NCBI GenBank assembly: GCA_003117195.1
Contig: BDSI01000020.1
Span: forward strand, 851,146 to 915,145
Reading direction: 5' to 3'
Origin: Eudorina sp. 2006-703-Eu-15
Taxonomy: Eukaryota; Chlorophyta; Chlorophyceae; Chlamydomonadales; Volvocaceae
DNA length: 64,000 nucleotides
The position numbers and the translations under genes are program-made. The notes below the pieces were generated by a model that worked only from the letters and a program-made list of their open reading frames with translations, had not been told where the DNA came from and did no database searches. Shown here piece after piece: positions 32,601 through 44,141 of the stretch. Every line of letters starts with the position of its first letter. Positions within the stretch are counted from its first letter, which is position 1.

Positions 32601-32989
32601 ACTGAGCAACAACGTACATACAACATACAACATACAACATACGTACGCACGTCGTGTATATTCCCTTGCACCGTGCCAGATATGTGTGTGGAGAGGTACA
32701 ACATACATATTACTCACAAAACAAAAAAATGTAAATATGCAGTAAAACCGCTCAGCCGCAAGAGTCCTTCCGCGTCCTTGCTTGGTCCACGCTGGTATTT
32801 AGCCCCCCCCCGCTTTTTCCATGCATCCCCAACGGCTCGTCTTTAACGGAGGCAGCGACACTCCGTCGATAAGATGACCTAAGCAAGCAAGTTGCTAGCC
32901 CCGCTAGCTACCGAGCTTCCGCCGACCCCTTGAGAAGCCCCATGATCTTGAGTCCTGCCGGCCGCCTACCTGGGTCCCGCACCCGCCAA
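29638..32989. repeat. array spacer 1 (between genes 1 and 2)
   Basis: About 100 bp upstream of the start codon is conserved in genes 1-3. From 29,998 a fragment (CATTCGGTGTTGCCCGTG) recalls the end of the transposase relic at 51.4 kb. Blocks at 30,450-30,650, 31,100-31,220 and 31,475-31,830 recur in the other spacers. The block at 31,860-32,150 and the block at 32,150-32,750 recur at 43,060-43,700 and 57,100-57,770. It provides empty sites for two insertions (31,213-31,219 and 31,230-31,240). No intact gene. Confidence 0.65.
31229..31465 (-). pseudogene. conserved short frame in spacer 1, copy 1
   Basis: Reads MDGAHLWVAGLTAAEAAISG then WSSIMSHVRQKAMASLHTA and stops after 78 residues. The first 45 residues recur in spacers 2 and 3 with different endings and frameshifts, so it is probably the decayed end of an ancestral gene copied with the array. 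Family not recognised; a real short exon cannot be excluded. Confidence 0.35.
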
Positions 32990-35900
32990 TCAATCAATCC
33001 GCGGCGGCTTTGAGGCGTCTGCAGCCGGGAGCCCTCTCCCCACTGCGGACGGCCCCGACCGAGGAGGCGGCAGTGATGCCGACAGCACGGGCTCTATCAT
33101 GCGCTGCAGGCGGGTGATGATGGCCGCGAATGTGGGCCTCACAGCGGGGTCCGCGGCCAGGCATTCTGCCGCCAGGTCCGTGATGCCGGAGGGAGCCTGA
33201 TCAGGCCACACCAGCAGTGAGGGCGGCAGCGCTGCTGCTTCACTGGCTGACGACGCGCTGTCCTCGCCTAAGCCGCCTCGGGGCATCGACTGTCCCGTCT
33301 GCGGCCGTGGGCAGCGCAGGGATCAGCACTGGGAAGCGAGCTGGGCGGAAAGAATCTACGTTCGGCGGCAGATCAGCAGCTGTTCGGCGCTGGAGGGTGT
33401 CAAACAGGGCACCGATGGATGGTGTCAGCGAGCTATCGTAAATGTTTGCCACCATATGAGCAGCATGAGTCCAACAAACCACCGCTGCCATCGCATTGAT
33501 GACCGACAGTCAAATACGACTGCGCAACACGGCTTGTGTCGGACGCTTGGCAGGTGGGTGGCATGTGTGAGAGCACCAAGCGCGACCGACACACCTGCGT
33601 CGTCATCGCGGAATACTCTGAAGGGCAGCACGCCGCGGTGTACTGCTGCTGTCGCAACCACGCCGTCAGCCCGGCTCCCAGGTCCGGGTCCCGCAGCAGC
33701 GCCGGAAGCGACAGACCTGTAACGATCTCGTACATGAGTACAGCAAAGGCGTACACGTCCGTGCCCTTGCTGCTGGCGCCGTACAGGACGAGCTCTGGTG
33801 CGCTGTACAGACACGATCGCCTGCGGGTTGTGTATTAGGAGTTGAGGGTATGAAGATGCAGCTTCTCAGGGAGCTGCGTAAACAGGCGGCACCACTCAAC
33901 GACACAAGAGTCGCCTAATGGGAAAGCCGCTGTCATGCTGTCCAGAGATCCGTGGTTCGAATCCCGGTTCCCGGATCCCTCCCTGCCAAGTGATTCGGCG
34001 TGTCTGACGCGGTTCCCGGAGAGGCAATCATGGTGCACTAGCAACCTGGTGTGTGGCCGGTATGGCTGCAACCCCCCAGAGGATGAGTGCGCAGTCCTTG
34101 GTAGGGGTCGATGAGATGAGGCGCCTACGAGCTATCTGAGCCCGGGATTAAGGGTCGTACTTGACGGCACATCCGCCGACCCGCACTCCTTGCAAGCCCG
34201 CCGGAACCCCCACCTGAATACCGAGGATGCGGTCAGGATCACCGTACCTTCAAATGTGCTGCAAACATGTACCATCATGCACAAACGGACGGACCTACCC
34301 AGCGCAGTTTAATAACCTGCCGTTGCCATCTGCCATGGCGCCGTGTAAAGGTTGACCCATGGTACCATTGTTTTCTCCAACTCCACCTCTACCCGCATCG
34401 CCCGCTCTCCCTCCCTGCGTCCCCTCCCATCCTTTCTTCACCACACCCCGGTAGAACTCATGCACCCGTTAACACCCACAACCCCTCACCTGGCGTCCCC
34501 ACTGAGGTGGGTTGCACTGCCCTCCAGACGTCCGCTCAGACCGAAATCCGCCACCTTGGCCACATACCCATAACCGTACCGGCAGCCGCTGTGTGCCAGC
34601 CATCCACCCCTGGCGGCGGCCCTCGTCGGATTCCCAGCAGCGGTACCGCGGATCGTCGGGGCCAGCGAATCACTGTCGCGCCTGCAATCCTCCACTTTCA
34701 GACCAACGCCCAGCTGCGGCGGGCTGGTGTCGCTGTTAGACCATCCGCCACCGGCCAAGTCATTCCCCAAGCCGGGTACCGAAGCACCCTCAGGAGCTGC
34801 TACAGCCGCAGCTCTGTCGCCACCGCTGCCGTCATTAATGCCTACACCCGGCCGTTGCCCAGTGCCCGACGGCCCGAGCTCAGGCGCGTCACCAGGTTGG
34901 CCACCTTCCCCTATCCCTATACTTGCCCGCGCCCGGTGAACAGGGTGCAATCCAAAATAAGGGTGTAGCTGTTGCGCCGAGCTGGGGGTAGGCATTGGCG
35001 GCTGTTCCGGCTTGGGGCAGCTCTGCAGCAGTACATTGGCTGAGGAGAGATCGCCGTGCAGCACCCCCCTGGAGTGCAGGTACTCCATGCCGCGGGCCAC
35101 CTGCAGAGCCACCGCAAGGGACACGGCCAGGGAGGGCGGTGGTGCGCCCGAGAGAGCGGCCGTGCCTGCGGCGGCTGGTTGGACACGGGGGCCGCACCGC
35201 GGTGGTAGCTCCCCGGGGCTATGCTGGGAGGTCCGCAGGACCCCACCGTCATTTCTGATTCGGCATTGACGATGGCGGTTGTCGGATGCTGTCGCCTCCA
35301 GCCGCTGATCCGGACCCTGAATGGGAACGGTCCGCCATGATAACGCTCCATCGGTGGTGCGGTCCAACTCTACCACAGCCAAGCTACACCGCGCCAGCAG
35401 CCCGGATTCCAGGCACTGACGGAGGCTGCCCGCATCACACAGCTCCTGAATCAGGGTCAGCCGCCACACCTCCGGCTCTGAGCTGACGGAAAACGGCGAC
35501 TTTCGCTGACTCAGTGCATGCGGCGGCCCCGCCCCCTGGTCAGTACGCGACACAAAGGGGTTGCACTGGTTGGGCGGTGCGGTGGCGGGTCCGGGCGCTT
35601 CAGCCGGGGGTCGACATTTCTCCAGGCAGCGCAGCTGGTGGGTGTAGGTAGCGACGACGTTGGGGTGGCTGAGGGAGGAGGCGATGGCCGTCTCTTGGAG
35701 AGGTCCACCGACAGCGGGGTGTGGAGCGGCTGCACCCTGCCAGTGTGTGGGCCACGTGTGCAGGGACGTACAAGTAGTGCGGGGGCAAGGCATACAGAAA
35801 CTGTTACGGTTGCTGCTGTGATGTGGGGAAAAGGTGAAACCCTTAGCGGAGCATCGCGTGGCCCAGGGTCGGAAAGCACATTGTTGTAACCCTATCTAGG

Positions 35901-38900
35901 ATCTGAACGGGCAGGAGATCATCGAGTGGTGGCGGTTCCGCAGCACGAGCCACCCACCACCGAGGCGGTTCAGGTCCATGGCCCACTCACAGGGTCGTAT
36001 CAAGCAGTTCCGCTGCGCAATGTCCCAACAGGGCACAAACAAACGCTGCCCTGCGCTCCAGTCAACCGCTGTTACCCAGCGGCTCCAACCACAGTTGCCC
36101 CCTCGCCCCAACCAAGCACAGTACCTCCAGCCGTCCCTCACTCACCTGTTGGAACAGAACGCTCTTGACCGCCACCTCCAGCCCGCGCCACAACCCGCGG
36201 TACACAACCCCCTGTGCCCCGCGGCCCAGCTGCCCCAGCAAAACCAACACCTGGGGTTGCCGGCCGGCGTCGCTGTCGTCACTTCCGTCACAGGCGCCTC
36301 CTGAAGTCAGCGCCACGGAAGCGCCAGGTTCGTACCCCGTGTCGGCGGCTGCTGCAGCTGCGGCCGCTGCTGGGGCCGTCAAGATTTGTTTCTTGGTGCA
36401 ACTTCCCGGCGAGCCCTCCCTGCTGCTTTCCGTTCCTGCCGGCCGCACATCCACCTCGTACTCTATCGTCAACACGCCGCATCCCTTCGAACCGCCCAGC
36501 CGCCACTCTGCGCGACAATGTGCCACATCGTCCTTATGGAAGCTGATGTCGCGAAGGAACATGGACACCGCCTCCGTCGCCAGCTGTTGGCCCCGACCGC
36601 CCCGGTCATCCGATGATGCGTCCCTGCCGCCTGTGAGCTCCGACTGTTTCATGGTACGGAGGTGCGCCTGTAATCGCCGCCGCCGGTGCCACAGCACCCA
36701 TGCGGCCACAGCCGAAAGCGCCAGTAGTATGAAGGCGCCGCTGAGGCCGGCGGCCAGCGCCGGCAGCTTCAGGTGCAGCGGCGGTGCGGTAGAATTATCA
36801 GCTTGCGTGGCTGGCGTGGGCGTCGAATGTAAATCTGACGATAGTATGTCGGCTGTCATCTCCCAAGACGACGAAGGCCGCAGCGATGGGCGTGACCGTG
36901 GCAGGACAGGAGGTTTCGCAAGGACGGAGGGGCCGTTGGGGGCCGACGGTGTTGCAGCGGCATCGTCGTTGTTGGCGGGGTCAGGTTCAGGTTCAGGCCG
37001 CTGAGCAAGCCGCAGCGGGATGTCCATTGGCTTACGGGACCAGAGCCGCGGGTCGCTCGTTATGTCGGAGGCAGGCCCCGGCAGCGGCTCCGCGGCGAGG
37101 GTGACATTGCGACCCCGCAGACCGCACCAGGAGAAAACTGACAACGTCAGGGAGGCGGCGGGAAGGGAGGTCCTGTTGCTGCCTCCGGGCCCGTCCGTTT
37201 CCTGCCGCCACCACGGGCTGCTGTCGGTGTTGTTCCCCGCCACCAGGCCCTCGGTCATTTGCCGCTGTCGAACTGCCTCCATAGCCAGCAGTCGCGCGGT
37301 GAGCCGCTCCAGGGAAGGCGCTTTCCTTGTGATAGCGGTCCCGTCCGAACCCGACATCAGCTGGTTAGTCCGCGGCAGCTCGCGGAGGGTCTGCAGCAGC
37401 TCTGATGACCTGTCGCTCTGTGCTCCAGTAGTTGTTGTCACAAACTCAAAACCCCCGAAGGCTGATGAGGAGGATGCATCCTGAACATTGTCCGCATCAC
37501 CGTCACCAGAACCAGCAGTACCATTACTATAAGCAAGTAAGTGCTCCGCCCACACCCACGCCATCAGCGCCAGCTCCCCAGGCGGCACCAGCAGCACCAC
37601 GGAGTCCAAGAATACTCGGTACGGTGACGCCGCCGAGGCCTCCAAAGCCCCGCGATCAAAGTCCATGGGCCAAAGGCACGACGTGAAGTTAGCCAACGCC
37701 GGGCTCAGGCCGCCCGTGGGATCCTTTCCAGCTGCCACAAAGGCATTCACATTACTTGGTGCCTGAGTGAGTTGCCGATCACCACCAGGCTCGTCCCAAC
37801 CGCCATCGCCGTACACCGTTGCCCCACCCCCACTGCTCCACGCAGCCGAAGTCGGGTGCAGCCCTGCGGCCGGCAGACCTGACAGCACCAACTGCCGTAC
37901 CGTCAGCGTCCCATTGGCGGAACGTACATTAAACGCTGCTGGGGCGTACGACATGTGCAGACGTCCAGGTTTCTGGGGATCGCCGAGCAGCACCTGCTTG
38001 TGCAAGATCTGCGCCTGAGATAGCTGAAAGAATAAACCTGTCCAATTGTTTTGAGCCTTTGTGGGCGGATATACTTGTAGCCATGTTTCGGACGAGAAGA
38101 TCATGTACCACCGCGGTATGAAGTCGGCTGCATTCGGGGCCGGGGAGGGATCCGAAGGACGCAGTGTGGAGCTGAGAGTATACACCGACTGCATCGATAC
38201 CATACCTGTGTAACCTTCAGGCCTCAGCTGGCAGAGCGGCTCCGTAGCCCCCTTCTGGCTGTACAGCCCCTGGGCGGCGACCGCTGACCCCTCTGGGGCA
38301 GATGGCTGACGTGATGGTGATGGCGCCAGCGCTGGCACTGCTGCCGCCGCCGCCGCTGCGACGTACTCTGCTGGCGCCGTCGCTGCCCGGTACGCTGGTG
38401 CTCTCGTTTCAAAATATGGCAGCGCTGGTGACGACGATGGAGACGTCGCGGGTAACAGCAGCAGCCCCTGGAACAGCATAAGGTCTTCGAAATTACTGGA
38501 AATGCTGTACACGAACAAGCCCACTCCGGGTGTGGCCTCGTCCGGCGATCTGGGCGGTACCGCCCACTTCGGTCCGCTGTTGCTGGCTGGGTCCTGTGCG
38601 GCGGAGACGAAAGCGAGCGGCACAGATTGCGGGAGCAAGCAGCTGCGTCAGCCACGCAGATGTACATCCCACGTCATACCGCGTTCTGTAAAGCACAAAA
38701 TTCGCTCTCGGTCCCGTAGATCCGACTCCTTGCCCTGGAACTCCCCATATCGATCCCAGGAGGCCACCTCTCTTCTCACTTGTGAAAAATCATCGCCTGG
38801 GGACGGAAGCGTCAGATATCGGTTGTCCCTCGCACAGGCGTAGTCCGCAAGTCCCTCCGGAACGGAGCCCGTCAAGTCCAGGTGCCACAAGGCTAGCTCA

Positions 38901-40021
38901 CTTAGCCGCAGCTGGACGGCAACCCCTCGCGCGACCAAGCGAATGACACGCCGTCCGGTGGCAAGACGACGCCGCTCACCACCAAACGTCCATAACAGCA
39001 AGGTAAGCAAACCATCCCGGGCACTACTGGCTGGACCCAGCGGCGGATTCACCAGGGTGACATTGTGCAGCTCAACTTTGGTTCCGAATGTTGGCACGGG
39101 AAACAGTGAAGTTGTGTCGCTCAGGTCCAGAGCTATGGGGGGCTGCCTGCCGTCCGGGGCTGCAGCGATGGATCCGCCGGAGATGACAAGTAACCGGGTG
39201 CTGATGATGATAGACGAAGGCTGCTGCTGCTGCTGCCGTTGTTGCTGATCTGGCGTCGGCAGGATATCCCTCAGCGCAAAGCTCCGGCTGAGTAGAACCT
39301 TGATCGGAATGGCGACGGCGTCCAAAAGGCCGGGGACCGGAACTGGGTTGGCGGCTGCCTCCAGCAGCGACCGCAGCTCAGGACCGCTGCCCACAGTTGC
39401 AGCAAAGCACGGGTGGGGAACCGGAGTTCCACTGCAACGAAGGGTCACGTTGTACGCCCGCACCGCGCCGCTTGTGTACGCATGTACGACGAGGGTACTG
39501 GGAGTTACCGTAAAGTTGGGTGAAGGTGAGGCATCGCAGGCGAAAGCCTGGTGTAAAGCCAGCGAGCTGCAGTCGGCTGTGCTGATGGTGATGTTTTGGA
39601 GGGACAGTCGTGGCTGCGCTGAGGTTGGTAACTGCGGCTGCTGTGCTGGAAAGTTAAAAGCACGGATGCTGAGGAAAGATGCCGTCGTCAATGGCCATGT
39701 CTCATCCAGAGCAACGTCGACCAGCTGGAGGTTGCTGATGGACACAGCAACATTCGGGCTGACAGTTAAGATACCATCTCCTCGGCTCAGGTTTACCGTT
39801 GGCCATCCCAATCCCGCAATAACAATTGATTGAGATATTACAACGGGTTCATTTCTTCCTAGCTCCAAAGTGAGGTCGTTCGTAACCGAACACAGCCAAG
39901 TGCCGCGGTCCAGACCTGCTGCACATGTGCCTAACCACGTGTAAGTGTTGTCGCAATCAGCAGCTTGAAATAACAGAGGCAAAGCGGACACGAGATGGAC
40001 GATCCAGAGCGCACGGCACAT
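32990..40021 (-). CDS. array gene 2: beta-helix receptor-like TKL protein kinase
   Basis: Exons 40021-38780, 38593-36146, 35736-34490, 33820-33595 and 33289-32990, all in phase, giving 1,820 residues. The start MCRALWIVHLVSALPLLFQ gives a signal peptide slightly shorter than in gene 1. Same order of parts: ectodomain, membrane helix (LPALAAGLSGAFILLALSA), P-loop GRGAQG, VAVK Lys 1,224, HGDLSSANVLL, DFG, APELVLYG, RPTFAAII. Exon 3 lacks about 35 residues of the first kinase insertion found in genes 1 and 3. The C-terminus continues 17 residues past that of gene 1. Intron 3 is enlarged by a 261-bp SINE. Confidence 0.85.
33907..34167 (+). mobile_element. tRNA-derived SINE in intron 3 of array gene 2
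   Basis: The 261 bp are absent from the same intron in genes 1, 3 and 4 and are flanked by CACA (33903-33906 and 34168-34171); the empty site in gene 3 has a single CACA. The head holds an A-box-like TCGCCTAATGGG (33911-33922) and a perfect B box GGTTCGAATCC (33954-33964), spaced as in a tRNA. The stems do not pair, so it is not itself a tRNA gene. The body and 3' tail are unrecognised; there is no poly-A tail. Confidence 0.65.
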
Positions 40022-43000
40022 ATTGTCGCTCTTGGTTGGTCAGCATTTTCTCATTGTCCGTTTGAATATCAATGTATCTCAGTTTGGCCAGAGGCACCGC
40101 CTTTCATCGACAGGCATTGTAAATGCGACATATGAATGTGACGCGACATTCCGTCGTTCAACAATGTCACGACACGTTACGAAGATTGCAAGTATCTTCC
40201 GCTGTTATGTAATATGATGTTACAAGCTTCTTGAGCTCGTAAGTCCAAGACGAGCCAGAAAAAGAATGCATTCGGTGTTGCCCGTGGAACTGCACGCACC
40301 GTGAACGTTATCACCCGGCCTGTTGTTCATCACCCGTGCAGCGATTGGCTCATCCCCCTCGCCGGCAAGGGAACTTATTGGGGCACCAATGAGAGCATTC
40401 AAGCCCGCACAGGGCCTCAATGAATGGATATCCAGTCTTTTGGGCCATATCCACCCTTATGCCCATTCAGCTGGATGCAGCACCCACCCTCGACGGCGGG
40501 CATCCAGCACTGGACGGCGCTCATCAAGCAGGGCTACAACCTGGATGACGGTTATCCAGCCTTGGATGCCCCTTGTCAATGCGGCGCTGAAGCGGGGGCC
40601 CTCATCATCACATCTGTCCATCTATCCGTCCCATCCTTGCATCCGGACAGGGACAGGGGGATCCGGGGGGGGGCACTGGGCCGAAACAACGACCCCAAGC
40701 TCATTCCTTGTGCGTGGACGCATGGCGGCCCTGCACCTCATTAGGAGCGTGGCGTGACGTCCCAGGATGGGGCAGCAGAAGGACCAAGGACAGGGAGGGT
40801 TGTCGGAACCACCCGTCCTCCCCGGCGAGCGTCGGCACTTGCATGCATGGACGGGTTGAATGGGGCCTCCTATGACTCGCCCTCACAGGGTGGATCCAGT
40901 GGATCGAAGGGAAGGATGGACAGAACGGGCGCCCAGGCTGGATCAATGAACATCCATTGCATTGAGCTTTTGTATGTCAGAGCTCAGTCATGCTCGATTC
41001 ATCTGTTGGCCTGCGTCCGCACGCCCCACAGAAATCCGTGTCGATTTCGAAGTCCCAGCCCTTCTGTTGTAGCTCCCCAGGGAGTCGAAGGAGCGACGAC
41101 TGTGACGTGGGTGTATGATGTATCGGAGCATCCCGAGTGACAGACCAGGAGCACAGATTCCTATCAGCCCCAACTAGACCGAGTGCTGGCTTGTAGCTGG
41201 AAGAGGGGTTCGAAGGCCGCCCTCCAACGCGGCGAAATGAAGACACGGCCGACTTCTTCATCGCTGCTCCCTTGCAATCGCGTGCAAAAGCATATAATTA
41301 ATTCCACATTGTTAATCCGACGAATTCAGCGAAGTGGCCATTTCGAGAAGAAGCGTTGTGGTCAGCGAAGCGGACATTTGGAAAGGGTAGCGTTGTAGAA
41401 GAGTAGGAGCCGCATCAGTGGCGCTGCAGGCTTACTGCAGGCGGCCGCCCCACCTCATACGGCGAGGTGGAGACACTCCTGTAGGATGACTCGTCGGCAA
41501 AGATACACAGTCGGCAACTGTGTACCAGTTGCTCAAATACACAGAACCGTAGTGGCAGCCTCCTGAACCACCACATCGCCCCCTCCTTCGCAATGCTACG
41601 CACCCTGGGTTTGGGTTTCGGTGCCGTGAATTGGGTCGCCGTGTGCAGACGTGCCATGGCTTTCTGTCGCACTCTCGCACATGCGACATGATCCTCGACC
41701 AGTCGCTGATGGCAGCCTCAGCAGCGGTGAGTCCGGCTACCCAGCGATGCGCCCCGTCCATGGTACTTCAAACCTTGTAAAATGATCGAACCGACATTAA
41801 GGACGGTTGCAGCATGGATCGGCAATTCGCGCAGCTCGCAGCCCACCACCACTTTTGGGACCACACTGCCATCGTGGAGGATGTCGTGTGTGCCGACCGG
41901 CTCCTTGGTCGGCAGTTGCCGACCGTTCGCTCGCGCCCAGGACCTGAAACCTCGGACCTTTTGCACAGCTACCGTCGCTGCCTACCGACCCCAACGGCCG
42001 ACCGCGGCCGGCCAATCACGTCTCCGCGTTCTTCAGTGTGCAGGGAAAAACCCAGCCTGCCTCCGCGTGGGGGGCCAGGGGCTGTGGTGTTCGTACGTTG
42101 AATCTGTACGCCGTTGCCCCGGCCACTAGTGCCGACCATGTGAGGTCGTGGTACGACGACAGGTGACCTCACCCCAACTCCCCAACATTCCAACTCAAAT
42201 TCCGTGAATGCGACAGCCAATAATAATTCCTGGTCGGCGTAACCTGACGACATGCTGCATGCAGCCCAAGATACGAGGTGATCAATAAGTTGCGGATGGG
42301 TGCCTGGCTAGCTTGAGAAGCGTGCTAGCCCATTATCCACCGCCAATGGGAAACATACACCCAGCAAGCGCTCAAGCAGAGCATGGCACGAACCCGATAC
42401 GGCCGATGCATACCGTACATGAATTTATACCCGATACCGCCGATGCATAGCGTACATGAATACATAAATGCGCGCAACGTACGGGTTGGTCTGGATTTGG
42501 ATGGATCGCTGCAACCGGACTGGACCGGACGCTCGAGCGTGCGATGGTTTGGGTGCCATGCCTAGACATTCGTCGTGCCCTCCGTCCGCACACGACTACG
42601 TGCGGTTGAAGTTGTCAAGCGCACGTGGTGTGCTAAACCCGGTTGTGCATATGCGTATGCATATGTGTTTAACAAAGAAATCCACCCATATGTGGGTATG
42701 TGTGGGCATAAGAAATCTGAGCCACGAGAAACGAGTAGTACGTGTGTATTGTATGTGTGTGTAATAAAGTACTGTGTGGTCCCGATGTCCACAACATTTC
42801 GTCCAAAGGCCGCGCCGCCGACACCCTGGTCCGACTGGTGTGCGGGTACATGTGGCCGCAGTACGAAGGGTAGCTCCACATACAGGTCGAACATATACTG
42901 ATGTACGCCCCATAGTTGGGTGTGCACAAGAGGGCCAACTACTACGCGGGCTTTCGCTCGCCCCTATCTACATGGGCGAGCTAACGCTGTTGCCACCAGC

Positions 43001-44141
43001 GCCCAACACGTGCAGTCGCAGAACGGCCGGTCAACTCACCCCAACGCTCCAACTCCCCAACATTCCATCTCAACGTCCGTGAATGCGACCGCAAAAGTCC
43101 GGCCGATGTTACCTGACAACATGCTGCATGCAGCCCAAGATACGAGGTGATCAATAAGACAGATGCGGATGGGGTCCTGGCTAGCTTGAGAGGTGTGACA
43201 GCCCATTACTAGCCGCCCACAGATTGCTGCCCGCAAGTAATGATTGCTCAGACCGGCCACACCACAGCCAGAATGTGATGAATCCATCAAAACGCGATAG
43301 CCAGATCGTTATGAATCTAAAAAATGCGAGGCCAACATACACCCACCAAGTCACCAAGCAGCGCATGGAGCGAACCAAGGCGAGTAGGCGATACCGTGTC
43401 TGCAAGGTATTCATCAATGTTTTTGCGCGAGCAAGTGTGCGTGTGTGGGTGGCATGTCCAGACATACGTCGTGGGCTCCGCCCCATGGGTCGGTGCGTGG
43501 TTCCTCCCCTCTGTCCACGGCTGCGTGTAAGTTGGGTCGTCATATGCATGTGTTTGGATAAGAGACCCGCCCGACCCAAATGCGTGTGTGTCCGTGTCTG
43601 TGTGGTAGCCTTCAAGACCGGTCACGGCCACGTCCAAGCGAGTAAACCATAACGACATGCCACGCAAAAATGAATTCGCATTGATATATAAACACGGTAC
43701 AACCAGCAATAACCGGCAGTTCAGGAAAAAGCAGAAGGCAGAGGGTCAAAAATCACGGTTGTCAGGGTGTGGCGTGTGGAGCGGCGTCAGAGTGTGGCGT
43801 ACATACAACATACGTACGAAAGTACGTTCTGTATATCCCCTTGGCACCGTGCCCGATATATATGTGAAGCACAACAAACATCGTAATCATATGTGTGGAG
43901 GTACAACAGGCATAGTAGTCACAAAACAAAAAAATGTAAATATGCAGTAAAACCGCTCGGCCGCAAGAGTCCTTCCGCGTCCTTGCTTGGTCAACGCTGG
44001 TATTTAGCCCTCCCGCTTTTTCTACACATCCCCAACGGCTCGACTTGAGCAGAGGCAGCAACATAAGATGACCTAGGCAAGCCAAGTTGCTAGCCCCGCT
44101 AGCTACCGAGCTTCCGCCGACTCCTTGAGAAGCCCAATCAT
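40022..44141. repeat. array spacer 2 (between genes 2 and 3), with an internal duplication
   Basis: Carries the same blocks as spacer 1 (40,250-41,440; 41,780-42,130; 43,090-43,700), plus an extra segment 42,240-43,090 otherwise found only at 19.2-20.2 kb. As a result the CATGCTGCATGCAGCCC..GAGGTGATCAATAAG block occurs twice (about 42,250 and 43,120). No intact gene. Confidence 0.65.
41415..41761 (-). pseudogene. conserved short frame in spacer 2, copy 2
   Basis: MDGAHRWVAGLTAAEAAISD and WSRIMSHVR match spacer 1. A short insertion after that point shifts the frame, and the matching RQKAMARLHTATQFTAPKPK continues in the next frame. Confidence 0.4.

Noticed and set aside
33911..33975. Functional tRNA gene with a perfect B box
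   Set aside because: T-stem and acceptor stem do not pair and the region is part of a 261-bp insertion; better explained as a SINE head.
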